DNA of 64,000 nt, from positions 2,232,001 through 2,296,000 of the forward strand of contig NZ_JAUTAG010000001.1 in NCBI RefSeq assembly GCF_030818255.1, given 5' to 3'. Positions 50,141 to 58,679 of the stretch are shown here, piece by piece (the first letter of the stretch is position 1; each line of letters starts with the position of its first letter). Both the position numbers and the translations under genes were made by a program. The notes under the pieces are model-generated. The model did no database searches, was not told the DNA's origin, and saw nothing but the letters and a program-made list of their open reading frames with translations. Source of the stretch: Microbacterium sp. SORGH_AS_0969 (GTDB lineage Bacteria; Actinomycetota; Actinomycetes; Actinomycetales; Microbacteriaceae).

Positions 50141-50776
50141 TCAGCGCTCCGCGCGTGCCAGATTCTGCGTCAGCTCGTCGGCGTTCTGGCGCACGACGTA
50201 CGCGGGCTGGTCGCGCTCGACGCGCCAGCTCTCGCTGAGCGAGCCGATGTTGACGGTGTCGAAGCCGAACTCGTCGTACACACGCGTGATGAGTGCGACG
50301 CCCTCGTCGGAGTCGCTCGCGGTCGCCAGTGCGCGACGGTTGCCGGTGCCGGCGGGGGAGCCGTCGGTGAGGATGTCGGCGGCCATGATGTGGTTGAACG
50401 CCTTCACGACGACCGACTCGGGGAGGTGCTCCTGCAGCATCTGCGAGGTCGTGGTCTTCTTCTCGTCGAGGGCGGCGATGTGTCCGTCGCGCTCGAAGTA
50501 GTAGTTGTTCGTGTCGAGGACGATCTTGCCCGCCAGGGGAGCGGCCGGGATCTCGCCGATGGCCTTCAACGGCACCGTGACGACGACGAAGTCGCCGGCT
50601 TCCGCGGCATCCTGTGCCGTCGCCGCGCGCGCCCGATCGCCGATCGACGCGACGAGATCCGCGAGGGTCTCGGGCCCGCGCGAGTTGGCGATGACCACGT
50701 CGTAGCCGTTCTTCGCGAAGCCCTTGGCGAGGGCCGAGCCGATGTGTCCTGCTCCGATGATTCCTACGGTTGTCAT
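50141..50776 (-). CDS. NADPH-dependent F420 reductase family protein
   Basis: The 211-residue protein has a Rossmann motif VGIIGAGHIGSALAKGFA at the N-terminus and the NADP-binding IANSRGPETL. The C-terminal half, with KAFNHIMAADILTDGS, matches the NADP oxidoreductase, coenzyme F420-dependent family. Many members in this family lack F420 chemistry and act as NADPH-dependent reductases. The promoter region contains an ATATCT/AGATAT dyad. Confidence 0.82.
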   Translation of the reverse strand: MTTVGIIGAGHIGSALAKGFAKNGYDVVIANSRGPETLADLVASIGDRARAATAQDAAEAGDFVVVTVPLKAIGEIPAAPLAGKIVLDTNNYYFERDGHIAALDEKKTTTSQMLQEHLPESVVVKAFNHIMAADILTDGSPAGTGNRRALATASDSDEGVALITRVYDEFGFDTVNIGSLSESWRVERDQPAYVVRQNADELTQNLARAER

Positions 50777-50842
50777 GCTCGGATCAACGGCGGGGCCGGC
50801 GGGGACATTCCCGGCGAAGGGTCATTGTCATACGCGGTCTAA

Positions 50843-50863
50843 ATATCTAGCAGTTCGAGATAT
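50843..50863. promoter_or_regulatory. Candidate operator upstream of the F420-reductase-like gene
   Basis: ATATCT-N9-AGATAT, with perfect 6-base arms, lies 67 bases upstream of the minus-strand start at 50776. It is A/T-rich in an otherwise G/C-rich region. The regulator is not encoded nearby. Confidence 0.45.
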
Positions 50864-50983
50864 CCGTGTCAATGGGGCACCTTCGTTCGACGCTCCTCGC
50901 TACCGTCAGTGCTGTCGCACCCTCGCGCGAGCGGTCGCGGACCGGTGTTCGGGTCACCGTGCCGCTAGACCTGCGAGGGCGAC

Positions 50984-51027
50984 GGCCCCCGGTGGACGCG
51001 GCTTCGGACACCGGGGGCCGCTTTCGT
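50984..51027 (+). terminator. Hairpin-T-tract terminator ahead of the TSUP permease gene
   Basis: GGCCCCCGGTG and CACCGGGGGCC form an 11-bp stem followed by GCTTTCGTTT. No plus-strand gene precedes it: the nearest upstream gene is on the minus strand. It therefore either ends a short untranslated transcript from the 50.86-50.98 kb region or works as a 5' leader attenuator of the permease gene 60 bases further on. Confidence 0.6.
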
Positions 51028-51086
51028 TTCCCCCTGCGCGCGGCCTCGAGGGAAGACGCCGCGCGGCCGGGCGGGAGGTGCCAGAC

Positions 51087-51893
51087 TTGACCCTCGTGCA
51101 CGCCGACACCCGCGCCAAGCGCTCCGTCCGCTTCTTCGCCGTCTGCATCGGCGTCGGCCTTCTCGCCGGCCTGATGTCGGGACTGTTCGGCGTGGGCGGG
51201 GGCACCGTCATCGTGCCGCTTCTCGTTCTGCTGCTCGGCTTCGACCAGCGCTTCGCCGCGGGGACGTCGCTCGCGGCGATCGTGCCGACGGCCTCGGTCG
51301 GCGTCGTCACGTACGCCATCGACGGTCACGTCGCGTGGATCCCGGCGCTGATCCTCGCCGCGGGCGCCGTCGTCGGTGCCCAGATCGGCACGTGGCTCCT
51401 GCCGAAGCTGTCGCAGACGGCGTTGCGCTGGGCGTTCGTCGCGTTCCTCCTCGTCGTCATCGTGAGCCTGTACTTCGTGATCCCTTCGCGCGACGCCGAG
51501 CTCGTGCTCACCTGGATCACCGGACCCGGTCTCGCCGTGCTCGGTGTGGTCACCGGCATCCTGGCCGGTCTTCTGGGCGTCGGCGGCGGCATTATCGTCG
51601 TGCCCGCCCTGCTGCTGCTGTTCGGCACGAGCGATCTCGTCGCCAAAGGAACCTCGTTGCTCATGATGATCCCGACGGCGATCTCGGGCACCGTGGGCAA
51701 CCTTCGTCGCTCGAACGTCGACCTCGCGGCGGCCGCCTGCGTCGGGATCGCCGCGTGCGCGACCACGGCGCTGGGCGCACAGATCGCGAAGGCCGTCGAT
51801 CCGTTCGTGGCGAACGTCCTGTTCTCGATCTTCCTCGTCTTCATCGCGACGCAGATCGCGATCAAGGCGGTGCGGGGTCGCCACCAGCGCTGA
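51087..51893 (+). CDS. TSUP-family permease (sulfite exporter TauE/SafE-like)
   Basis: The 268-residue membrane protein has about eight helices and the duplicated family motif: GLMSGLFGVGGGTVIVPLLVL and GILAGLLGVGGGIIVVPALLL. TSUP proteins export sulfite, sulfoacetate or related anions. The TTG start at 51087 is favoured by GGGAGG just ahead; GTG 51096 is possible. A terminator-like hairpin lies in its 5' leader. Confidence 0.85.
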   Translation: MTLVHADTRAKRSVRFFAVCIGVGLLAGLMSGLFGVGGGTVIVPLLVLLLGFDQRFAAGTSLAAIVPTASVGVVTYAIDGHVAWIPALILAAGAVVGAQIGTWLLPKLSQTALRWAFVAFLLVVIVSLYFVIPSRDAELVLTWITGPGLAVLGVVTGILAGLLGVGGGIIVVPALLLLFGTSDLVAKGTSLLMMIPTAISGTVGNLRRSNVDLAAAACVGIAACATTALGAQIAKAVDPFVANVLFSIFLVFIATQIAIKAVRGRHQR

Positions 51894-51945
51894 CGCGCCG
51901 ATCGTCACGGGCTTCGGCCGACAGGACCGGGCGGACGCCCCGCCG

Positions 51946-51951
51946 TAGACT
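51946..51951 (+). promoter_or_regulatory. -10 box of the leaderless dehydratase/murB operon
   Basis: TAGACT ends six bases before GTG 51958, giving a leaderless mRNA. Confidence 0.62.
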
Positions 51952-51957
51952 GGTTCG

Positions 51958-52407
51958 GTGCCCGTGAATCCTGAACTGGTCGGTCGTGTGTTCCCGCCGA
52001 CCGCGCCGTACCTCGTCGGCCGCGAGAAGGTGCGCGAGTTCGCCCGCGCCGTCTTCGCCGACGCTCCGCAGCATTCCGACCCCGAGACCGCCCGCGCTCT
52101 CGGCTACGCCGATGTCGTCGCGCCGCCGACCTTTGCGATGGTCGTGCAGGACCTCACGCTCCAGCAGCTGCTCGGCGATCCCGACTCCGGCATCGAGCTG
52201 TCGCGCCTCGTCCACGCGGAACAGCGCTTCCGCTACACCCGCCCGATCGTCGCGGGCGACGAGCTCGTCGCAACGCTCTCGGTCACCGGCATCCGGTCGA
52301 TGGGCGGCAACGCCATGATCACCAGCGAAGCGGAGATCGTGGATGCCACCGGCGCCCACGTCGTGACCACCACCAGCGTTCTTCTGGCGGGGGAGGCCGG
52401 CGCATGA
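51958..52407 (+). CDS. FAS1-type dehydratase, MaoC-like N-terminal (HadA/HadC-like)
   Basis: The 149-residue hotdog protein resembles the non-catalytic subunit of the (3R)-hydroxyacyl-ACP dehydratases: VGREKVREFARAVFAD, VVAPPTFAMVVQDLT, and HAEQRFRYTRPIVAGDELVAT. The HadA-HadB-murB order is conserved in actinobacteria. In bacteria without mycolic acids the role is probably general fatty-acid or acyl-CoA dehydration. It overlaps the next gene by ATGA. Confidence 0.84.
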   Translation: MPVNPELVGRVFPPTAPYLVGREKVREFARAVFADAPQHSDPETARALGYADVVAPPTFAMVVQDLTLQQLLGDPDSGIELSRLVHAEQRFRYTRPIVAGDELVATLSVTGIRSMGGNAMITSEAEIVDATGAHVVTTTSVLLAGEAGA

Positions 52408-52808
52408 GCGAGTTCACCGTGGGCGAGGTCATCGCCGAGCGCTCCGTGCACCTGACCCGCGAGTCGCTCGTGCGGTACGCGGGCGCGTCGGGCGACTTCA
52501 ACCCGATCCACTACCGCGACGACGTCGCCGCCGCCGTGGGGCTTCCGGGCGTGCTCGCGCACGGCATGCTCACGATGGGCATCGCCGTTGGCACGCTCGC
52601 CGACGCGCTGGGCGACAGCGGACGCATCGCCGAGTACGGTGTGCGCTTCACACGTCCCGTCGTCGTCGACCCCGAGGCCGGTGCCGATCTGCACGTCAGC
52701 GCGAAGGTCGGTGCCGTCGACGACGACACCGCCCGTATCGACCTCACCGTCACGTTCGCCGAGACCACCGTGCTCGGCAAGGCGCAGGTGCGGGTACGGC
52801 TCGCCTGA
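52404..52808 (+). CDS. MaoC-family dehydratase (HadB-like)
   Basis: The 134-residue hotdog protein has the catalytic Asp/His pair in ASGDFNPIHYRDD (residues about 30-39) and the substrate strand GVLAHGMLTMGIAVG. It forms a heterodimer with the preceding protein in related systems. It is coupled to murB by TGATG. Confidence 0.86.
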   Translation: MSEFTVGEVIAERSVHLTRESLVRYAGASGDFNPIHYRDDVAAAVGLPGVLAHGMLTMGIAVGTLADALGDSGRIAEYGVRFTRPVVVDPEAGADLHVSAKVGAVDDDTARIDLTVTFAETTVLGKAQVRVRLA

Positions 52809-53944
52809 TGCCCGAGGTCGCCCCGATCCCGCTCTCTCAGCTCACGACGCTGCGCACCGGCCGCGAGCCCGCGCGTCTCATCGAGGCGCGCACGGCCGAC
52901 GAACTCGTCGCGGCGCTCCGCGAGGTCTGGGCCGACGGAGACGAGTGGTTCGTCCTCGGCGGCGGCTCGAACCTCTTCGTCGGCGACGAGCCGTTCGAGG
53001 GAACCGTCATCCGCGTGCGCACGACCGGCATCGAAGAACTCCCCGGCTCCCGCCCCGACACCGTGCGCCTGCGCGTGCAGGCCGGGCACGACTGGGACGC
53101 GCTCGTCGCCGAGACCGTCGAGCGGGGTCTCGCGGGCATCGAGGCCATGTCGGGTATCCCGGGCACCGTCGGTGCCGCGCCGGTGCAGAACGTCGGTGCC
53201 TACGGTCAGGAGATCGTGCAGACCCTCGTCGAGGTGGAGCTGATCGACGAGTCGACGGGCGACGTCTCGGTGGTCTCGGCCGCCGAGCTCGGCCTCGGCT
53301 TCCGGACGTCGGTGCTCAAGCAGCACTACGGGTCGATCCCCGATCGTTCGGCGGTGATCCTCTCGGTCACCCTCGAGCTCGAGCGCGTCGGCTCCGGGGA
53401 GCGCCCGATCGCGGGGGAGCAGCTGCGCGGGGCACTGGGTCTGGATGCCGATGACGCCGTATCCCTGCGCTGGATCCGCGATCACGTCCTCGCGACCCGC
53501 GCCCGCAAGGGCATGGTGCTCGATGCGGAAGACCCCGACACCTGGAGCGCCGGCTCGTTCTTCCAGAACGCGATCGTCAGCGAGGCCTTCGCCCGTACCC
53601 TTCCCGAGGCGTGCCCGAAGTGGCCGATGGCGCCGGTCCTCGATCCGGTGACCGTGATCCCGCTCGCCGCGTTCGACGGCATCCTGCCCCCGCCCCCGAT
53701 CGAGCGACACGAGGTCAAGGTGAGCGCCGCGTGGCTGATCGAGAACGCGGGCCTCCGTCGCGGGTTCCGGTTCCCGCGCTCGCGCGCCGGCCTGTCGACC
53801 AAGCACACGCTCGCGCTGACGAACCGCGGTGAGGCGACGGCGGCCGAGATCGCCGAGCTCGCCCGCTTCGTGCAGAGCCGCGTGCACTCCGAGTTCGGTC
53901 TGATCCTTCAGCCCGAGCCGGTCCTGGTCAACGTCGAGCTGTAG
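52808..53944 (+). CDS. murB: UDP-N-acetylenolpyruvoylglucosamine reductase
   Basis: The 378-residue FAD enzyme of peptidoglycan synthesis has the FAD-binding FVLGGGSNLFVGDEPFEG (residues about 45-62), SGIPGTVGAAPVQNVGAYGQE (about 117-137), the catalytic Ser/Lys region GSFFQN, and the C-terminal Glu in VHSEFGLILQPEP. It reduces the enolpyruvyl group with NADPH to give UDP-MurNAc. It is co-transcribed with the two dehydratase subunits. Confidence 0.93.
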   Translation: MPEVAPIPLSQLTTLRTGREPARLIEARTADELVAALREVWADGDEWFVLGGGSNLFVGDEPFEGTVIRVRTTGIEELPGSRPDTVRLRVQAGHDWDALVAETVERGLAGIEAMSGIPGTVGAAPVQNVGAYGQEIVQTLVEVELIDESTGDVSVVSAAELGLGFRTSVLKQHYGSIPDRSAVILSVTLELERVGSGERPIAGEQLRGALGLDADDAVSLRWIRDHVLATRARKGMVLDAEDPDTWSAGSFFQNAIVSEAFARTLPEACPKWPMAPVLDPVTVIPLAAFDGILPPPPIERHEVKVSAAWLIENAGLRRGFRFPRSRAGLSTKHTLALTNRGEATAAEIAELARFVQSRVHSEFGLILQPEPVLVNVEL

Positions 53945-53961
53945 TCCCCTGCTCTGGCACC

Positions 53962-54018
53962 TGAGGGGTCAAATCTCGTCGCTTTGGCGCCCTCGAAGCG
54001 ACACTTCTTGACCCCTCA
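53962..54018. repeat. 57-bp hairpin element, copy 1
   Basis: TGAGGGGTCAA and TTGACCCCTCA form an 11-bp outer stem and GTCGCTT/AAGCGAC a 7-bp inner stem. The right end overlaps the stop codon of the convergent DUF559 gene. A related element of the same length lies on the other side of that gene. Confidence 0.78.
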
Positions 54019-54912
54019 CGCGAGCCGGCGGGACAGGAGGCGGTGGATGCGAGCGATCAGAGTATCCGGGGCGTCGAAGTCGCGCGCGGTGACGACCGTC
54101 ACCCGGTAACCCAGCGACTCGAGTTCCGCCCGACGAACCTGGTCTCGGCTCCATTGCCGCGGATCGCGGTGGTAGTCGCCGTCATATTCGACGATGAGGC
54201 GGGCGTCCCGGAAGAGCATGTCGACACGCGCGACGAACCGATATCCGTCGAAGATCTCGACGTTGCACTCGGGGACCGGAAGTCCCGCCGTCACCAGCAG
54301 GACGCGAAGCGCCGACTCCCTCGGTGATTCCGATCCATCGCTCGCCATATCAATGGATCGGCGTCTGGTCAGGGAGCCACGTCCGCCCAACAGGCGATTG
54401 TGCATCGTCTCGAGATCCGCGCGGGTGGCGAGGGGATGCCGTCGCGAAAGGAGACGATCGGTGATCGCGGTCAGTTCCGCCACGGAGAGCCACTCCGCGA
54501 GTTCTGCCCAGGTACGCACGGGGGAGGAGCAGCGGATGCCCCCGATTTCGACGACGTCCTCGGACGTGACGTCGAGTCGCCGTCCGATCACCCCCTTCCG
54601 GCGGATCCGGACCTGTGAGCGCGGCACGCCGACGAACGGCGTCTGCATCGCGCGCGACTCCCACCGGCGCGGCAGGGGCAGACCCAGGATCACGGCAGCC
54701 GTAGGCCCGCAACAGAACGCGCCGTCGGGGAGTGCGCGGACGAGCGCGGCGATGCGCCCGAGATCGTCGTCACTCTGGGCGACGACTCGCACGCCGCGAT
54801 GGGGAGAGTCCCATGCACGAGATCGCACTGTGCTCGCCGATAGCCCGCTGGCACGGGCCTCAGCAAGGGTGAACGCCGGTGACGGAGCGCGGTGCACGGG
54901 GCTGCGAGGCAT
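54016..54912 (-). CDS. DUF559 domain protein (restriction-endonuclease-like fold)
   Basis: The 298-residue protein has an N-terminal half like AbiEi-type winged-helix antitoxins (FTLAEARASGLSASTVRSRA, RGVRVVAQ). Its C-terminal DUF559/Vsr-like nuclease fold has SPRESALRVLL, RVDMLFRDARLIVEYDGDYH and YRVTVVTARDF: the Glu, Asp and Glu-x-Asp positions of a PD-(D/E)xK-like site are visible. Such genes are common and variable in Microbacteriaceae; their function is not established. Matching hairpin elements flank it. Confidence 0.76.
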   Translation of the reverse strand: MPRSPVHRAPSPAFTLAEARASGLSASTVRSRAWDSPHRGVRVVAQSDDDLGRIAALVRALPDGAFCCGPTAAVILGLPLPRRWESRAMQTPFVGVPRSQVRIRRKGVIGRRLDVTSEDVVEIGGIRCSSPVRTWAELAEWLSVAELTAITDRLLSRRHPLATRADLETMHNRLLGGRGSLTRRRSIDMASDGSESPRESALRVLLVTAGLPVPECNVEIFDGYRFVARVDMLFRDARLIVEYDGDYHRDPRQWSRDQVRRAELESLGYRVTVVTARDFDAPDTLIARIHRLLSRRLA

Positions 54913-54978
54913 CCCTCATCGTGCCCGCTTCGCCGGATCCCCCGCTCACGCTCTCCACAGCCCTCCTCGTCGAAAGAG

Positions 54979-55035
54979 TGAGGGGTCAATTCCTGTCGCT
55001 GAGATGGAGTCCGAGCGACAGAAACTGACTCCTCA
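54979..55035. repeat. 57-bp hairpin element, copy 2
   Basis: TGAGGGGTCAA (54979-54989) pairs with TGACTCCTCA (55026-55035, one mismatch), and CTGTCGCT with AGCGACAG inside. It has the same architecture and length as copy 1, with diverged loops. Confidence 0.76.
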
Positions 55036-55037
55036 CC

Positions 55038-55075
55038 GGGGGAGGGGAGGGGGGAGGGGAGAGGGGAGGGGGGAG
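55038..55075. repeat. Polypurine GGGGAGGGG tract
   Basis: Seven runs of four or more G, separated by single A or GA, lie between hairpin copy 2 and the aspC stop. It is a strong G-quadruplex candidate on the plus strand and a C-rich tract in the aspC transcript. Confidence 0.85.
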
Positions 55076-56275
55076 TTAGGCGAACAGGCGCTGGAGGCGC
55101 TGCACGCCCTCGAGGAGCTGGTCGTCGCCGAGGGCGTACGACAGGCGCAGGTAGCCGCTCGGGCCGAAGGCCTCGCCGGGAACCACGGCGACCTCGGCCT
55201 TCTCGAGGATGAGGTCGGCGAGCTCGAGCGAGGTCGTCGGCGTCACCCCGTCCCACGACCGGTTGAGAAGGCCCCGCACGTCGGGGTAGACGTAGAACGC
55301 GCCCAGCGGGTTCGGGACCTCGACGCCGTCGATCTTCGCCAGCTCCGACACGATGAGCTGACGGCGGCGGTCGAAGGCCAGACGGAACTGCTCGGCCTCG
55401 TCCTGCGGGCCGTTGAGCGCTGCGGCCGCTGCGATCTGGGCGACGTTGTTGACGTTGCTCGACAGGTGCGACTGCAGGTTGCCGGCGAGCTTCATGGCAT
55501 CCGCCGGGCCCACCATCCAGCCCACGCGCCATCCGGTCATCGCGTAGGTCTTGGCGACGCCGTTGACGAGGATGGTCTGCTCGGCGAGTTCGGGCACGGC
55601 CTCGACGATCGAGACGGCCTTGACGCCCTCGTACGTGAGGTTCTGGTAGATCTCATCGGTGATGACCCAGATGCCGTGCTCGAGGGCCCAGCGGCCGATC
55701 TCGGCGGTCTCTTCGGGGGTGTACACCGAGCCGGTGGGGTTCGAGGGCGAGACGAAGACGAGCACCGTGGTCTTGTCGGTGCGCGCGGCCTCGAGCTGCG
55801 CGACGGTGACCTTGTAGTCCTGGTCGGCGCCGGCGAACACCTCGACGGGCGTGCCGTCGGCCAGCGCAATCGCTTCGGGGTAGGTCGTCCAGTACGGCGC
55901 GGGCAGCAGCACCTCGTCGCCGGGGTTCACCACGGTCTGGAACGCCTGGTACACCGACTGCTTGCCGCCGTTGGTCACGATGACCTGCGAGGGCGCGACC
56001 TCGAGGCCCGAGTCGCGCAGGGTCTTGGCCGCGATCGCCTCACGCAGCACCGGGAGGCCGGCGGCGGGGGTGTAGCGGTAGTTCTTGGGATCCTGCAGCG
56101 CCTTCGCGGCGGCATCCACGATGAACGACGGGGTTGCGAAGTCGGGCTCGCCGGCCGCGTACGAGATGACGGGACGGCCGGCGGCCTGGAGGGCCTTGGC
56201 CTTGGCGTCGACCTTCAGGGTCGCGGACTCGGCGATGGCGGAGAGCTTGCGGGAGAGCGGGGCGCGGGAAGTCAC
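55076..56275 (-). CDS. aspC: Pyridoxal-phosphate aminotransferase (aspartate aminotransferase family)
   Basis: The 399-residue fold-type I aminotransferase has [11 protein letters not shown], the cofactor pocket Asn in PSNPTGSVY and Asp/Tyr in [11 protein letters not shown], the Schiff-base Lys in [16 protein letters not shown], and the substrate Arg in GYLRLSYAL. It transfers amino groups between aspartate or another amino acid and 2-oxoglutarate. The start is ATG 56275. Confidence 0.9.
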   Translation of the reverse strand: MTSRAPLSRKLSAIAESATLKVDAKAKALQAAGRPVISYAAGEPDFATPSFIVDAAAKALQDPKNYRYTPAAGLPVLREAIAAKTLRDSGLEVAPSQVIVTNGGKQSVYQAFQTVVNPGDEVLLPAPYWTTYPEAIALADGTPVEVFAGADQDYKVTVAQLEAARTDKTTVLVFVSPSNPTGSVYTPEETAEIGRWALEHGIWVITDEIYQNLTYEGVKAVSIVEAVPELAEQTILVNGVAKTYAMTGWRVGWMVGPADAMKLAGNLQSHLSSNVNNVAQIAAAAALNGPQDEAEQFRLAFDRRRQLIVSELAKIDGVEVPNPLGAFYVYPDVRGLLNRSWDGVTPTTSLELADLILEKAEVAVVPGEAFGPSGYLRLSYALGDDQLLEGVQRLQRLFA

Positions 56276-56314
56276 AAGGGAGAGCCTAATGTTTTCGCGC
56301 TTCCGCGCCGAGGA

Positions 56315-56638
56315 TCATGACGACCAGGGCACCAGCACGAGCAGGGCGGGAACGAGCATCAGGATGCCGAGCCCCAGCGCCACGATCGACCACACGCGTC
56401 TGCCCGCTCGGCGCGTGGCGACGATCAGTCCGATCACGGCCAGCACGATGACGATCACGCCGTCGCCGAAGAGCAGCGGCAGCAGGATGATGCCGAGCCA
56501 CCAGATCGCGTTCATCTCGGGGATGAGCCCCACGAGGTAGACGAAGAGTGTCGGGATCGCGAGGACGGCGGCGAGGATCACCGCGACGATGCCGAGGACG
56601 TCGGCGGGGCGCCGGGGGGAGGCGGGGGCAGTGGCCAT
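56315..56638 (-). CDS. Small three-helix membrane protein
   Basis: The 107-residue protein has three or four hydrophobic segments (VLGIVAVILAAVLAIPTLFVYLV, WWLGIILLPLL, VIVIVLAVIGLIVAT, LGLGILMLVPALLVLV) with an Arg-rich loop. It resembles DUF4190-like small membrane proteins. The function is unknown. Confidence 0.6.
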   Translation of the reverse strand: MATAPASPRRPADVLGIVAVILAAVLAIPTLFVYLVGLIPEMNAIWWLGIILLPLLFGDGVIVIVLAVIGLIVATRRAGRRVWSIVALGLGILMLVPALLVLVPWSS

Positions 56639-56717
56639 GCGGTCACGGTAGCGCGATACCGCTCGGCCGCGCCGGGCGTGAGCGAGAACGCGTCACGGGA
56701 CGGTAACGCGGGTCCGT

Positions 56718-56723
56718 TAGCGT
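56718..56723 (+). promoter_or_regulatory. -10 box of the leaderless chloride-channel transcript
   Basis: TAGCGT ends six bases before GTG 56730. Confidence 0.6.
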
Positions 56724-56729
56724 TGCGGG

Positions 56730-58025
56730 GTGACAGCAGAGCCCCTGGCGCGGACGCGCCCTCATCGCCGTGCCGTCCTCGCGCTGTCCAAGCTCGGCCT
56801 CGCCACGCTGATCGTCGGGCTGGCGACCGGCCTCGCGGTGCTGCTGCTCGTGTGGATCGTTCACTCGATCGAGCACCTCGTGTGGGGTCACGAGGAGGGG
56901 CCGTTCCTCGACGGCCTCGCGCTGCCGTCGCCGTGGTGGCTGCCGATCGTCACCGTGGGTGGGGCGGGTGTCGTCGCCGCGCTCGGGTGGTACCTGCTAC
57001 GGCGGTTCGGTCGCAAGCTCGCCACGGTCGAGCAGGGTGTCGACGGCGCCCGGATGCCGTGGTGGGAGACGCTCGCCGACACCGTCATCCAGGTGACCTC
57101 GGTGGCCCTCGGCGCCTCGATCGGCAAGGAGGTCGCGCCGCGCGAGCTCTCCGCGATGGCGGGCTCGAAGATCGTCGGCTGGTTCGGCCTCGACGCGCGG
57201 TGGCGGTGCATCCTCATCGCCTCGGCGGCGGGTGCCGGTCTCGCGGCGGTCTACAACGTCCCGCTCGCGGGTGCGCTGTTCGCGATCGAGATCCTGCTCG
57301 CGCAGTTCAGCGTCGGCGGCGCGGTCGTCGCCCTGACCGTCAGCGCGATCGCCACGCTCGTCGCGCGCCCCCTCGTCGGCGACGGTTCGCTCTACGAGGT
57401 GCCCGCGCTCGAGGTGAACGCCTCGCTCGTCGTCGCGGCCGTCCTCATCGGCCCGCTCATGGGCTGGGGTGCGACGAGCTTTGCGACCGTGACCAAGGCG
57501 CTCGGACGCTTCCGCCCGGCGGGCTGGAAACTGCTCGTCGTCCTGCCCGTGACGTTCGCGGCCGTGGGGGTGCTCGGGGCGTTCTTCCCGCTGATCCTCG
57601 GCAACGGTCGCGCCCTGGCCACCGCGGGCTTCGACCTGTCGCAGCCCGCGCTCCTGCTGCTCCTGCTCGCTCTACTGAAGTACGTCGCGACGACGATCTC
57701 GCTGGGCTCGGGGGCGATCGGCGGCACCCTCCAGCCCTCCGTCGCAATCGGTGCGGCGCTGGGTGCGGCCGCGGCGGCCGGGTGGGCACTGATCTGGCCG
57801 GGCGCCGACGGCACGGCGCTCGCGATCATCGCGGCGGCCGCGTTCTTGGCATCCAACATGCGGGCGCCCTTCACCGCGATCGCGTTGATCATCGAGTTCA
57901 CCGACACCGGCTTCACGCTCCTGCTGCCGATCTTCCTCGCGGTGGCGGGGTCGCTCGCCGCTTCGCGGCTGAGCTCGCGCGCGGGGCTGCGGCGGTTCAC
58001 GCCGATCGACCCGGCGCGTCCCTGA
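56730..58025 (+). CDS. ClC-family chloride channel/transporter
   Basis: The 431-residue membrane protein has the ClC filter elements GASIGKEVAPRE (equivalent to the GREGP loop), the helix FAIEILLAQFS, and GSGAIGGTLQPS (equivalent to GxFxP). The Glu gate of the GREGP motif is present as Glu, consistent with proton-coupled exchange. It starts at GTG 56730 as a leaderless gene. Confidence 0.85.
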   Translation: MTAEPLARTRPHRRAVLALSKLGLATLIVGLATGLAVLLLVWIVHSIEHLVWGHEEGPFLDGLALPSPWWLPIVTVGGAGVVAALGWYLLRRFGRKLATVEQGVDGARMPWWETLADTVIQVTSVALGASIGKEVAPRELSAMAGSKIVGWFGLDARWRCILIASAAGAGLAAVYNVPLAGALFAIEILLAQFSVGGAVVALTVSAIATLVARPLVGDGSLYEVPALEVNASLVVAAVLIGPLMGWGATSFATVTKALGRFRPAGWKLLVVLPVTFAAVGVLGAFFPLILGNGRALATAGFDLSQPALLLLLLALLKYVATTISLGSGAIGGTLQPSVAIGAALGAAAAAGWALIWPGADGTALAIIAAAAFLASNMRAPFTAIALIIEFTDTGFTLLLPIFLAVAGSLAASRLSSRAGLRRFTPIDPARP

Positions 58026-58047
58026 TCGCTCGGTCGCGAGAGTCGGC

Positions 58048-58626
58048 TCAGACGAAGGCGGCCAGGGCGGCCTCGAGCGCCGCGGGATCGGCGCCGGACG
58101 CGCTGTTGTCGAAGAGCACGTGGTGCGCGCCGCGCCACCGGCAGTCGGCGGCCTGCGCCGTGGCCCAGAACTCGTCCCAGTGGGCGAGCTTCCAGGCGTC
58201 GCGACCGTAGCCGCGCGAATCGACGCGGTCCCGGACGAGGGCACCGTCGACCGTCACGTGCACCACGGTGATGACGACATCGGCGGGCCAGTCGTGCGCG
58301 GCTGCGGCGCGCTCGAGGTAGTCCTCTTCCGGGAAGTACCGCACGAAGGGGGCGTCGAGCACGACATCGTTGCCCAGGCGCAGGTTGTCGCCGGCGAGGC
58401 GGAGGAGCGTCGCGTACTCCAGCCCCATCACCACGTCCTGGTAGTAGGGGTTGTTGTCGCGTTCGTTCTTGTCGCTCCCCGCGGCCTCGAGGAGAGCCTC
58501 GGTGAAGGCGGTGGCGACGGAGTCCTTGTCGAGGTACGCGGCACCGATGCGGCGGGCGATGAGGGTGCTCACGGTCGACTTGCCGCTGCCGGCCGGGCCG
58601 ATCACGAAGAACAGTCGTGCGGTCAT
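58048..58626 (-). CDS. Small P-loop kinase (AAA_33 / gluconokinase-like)
   Basis: The 192-residue protein has Walker A GPAGSGKST at residues 9-17, a conserved Asp in YLDKDS, and the lid region RDRVDSRGYGRDAWKL with clustered Arg and Lys. This is the fold of gluconate kinase and small nucleotide or zeta-type kinases. It sits behind an MFS sugar-acid transporter and a KDPG aldolase gene on the same strand and is a candidate 2-keto-3-deoxygluconate kinase or gluconate kinase (inference). Confidence 0.72.
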   Translation of the reverse strand: MTARLFFVIGPAGSGKSTVSTLIARRIGAAYLDKDSVATAFTEALLEAAGSDKNERDNNPYYQDVVMGLEYATLLRLAGDNLRLGNDVVLDAPFVRYFPEEDYLERAAAAHDWPADVVITVVHVTVDGALVRDRVDSRGYGRDAWKLAHWDEFWATAQAADCRWRGAHHVLFDNSASGADPAALEAALAAFV

Positions 58627-58679
58627 GGGGTTCCTCCCGGAGGGCGGGGAGGACGAGAGGTCGTCCTCCCCGCGCGGAA

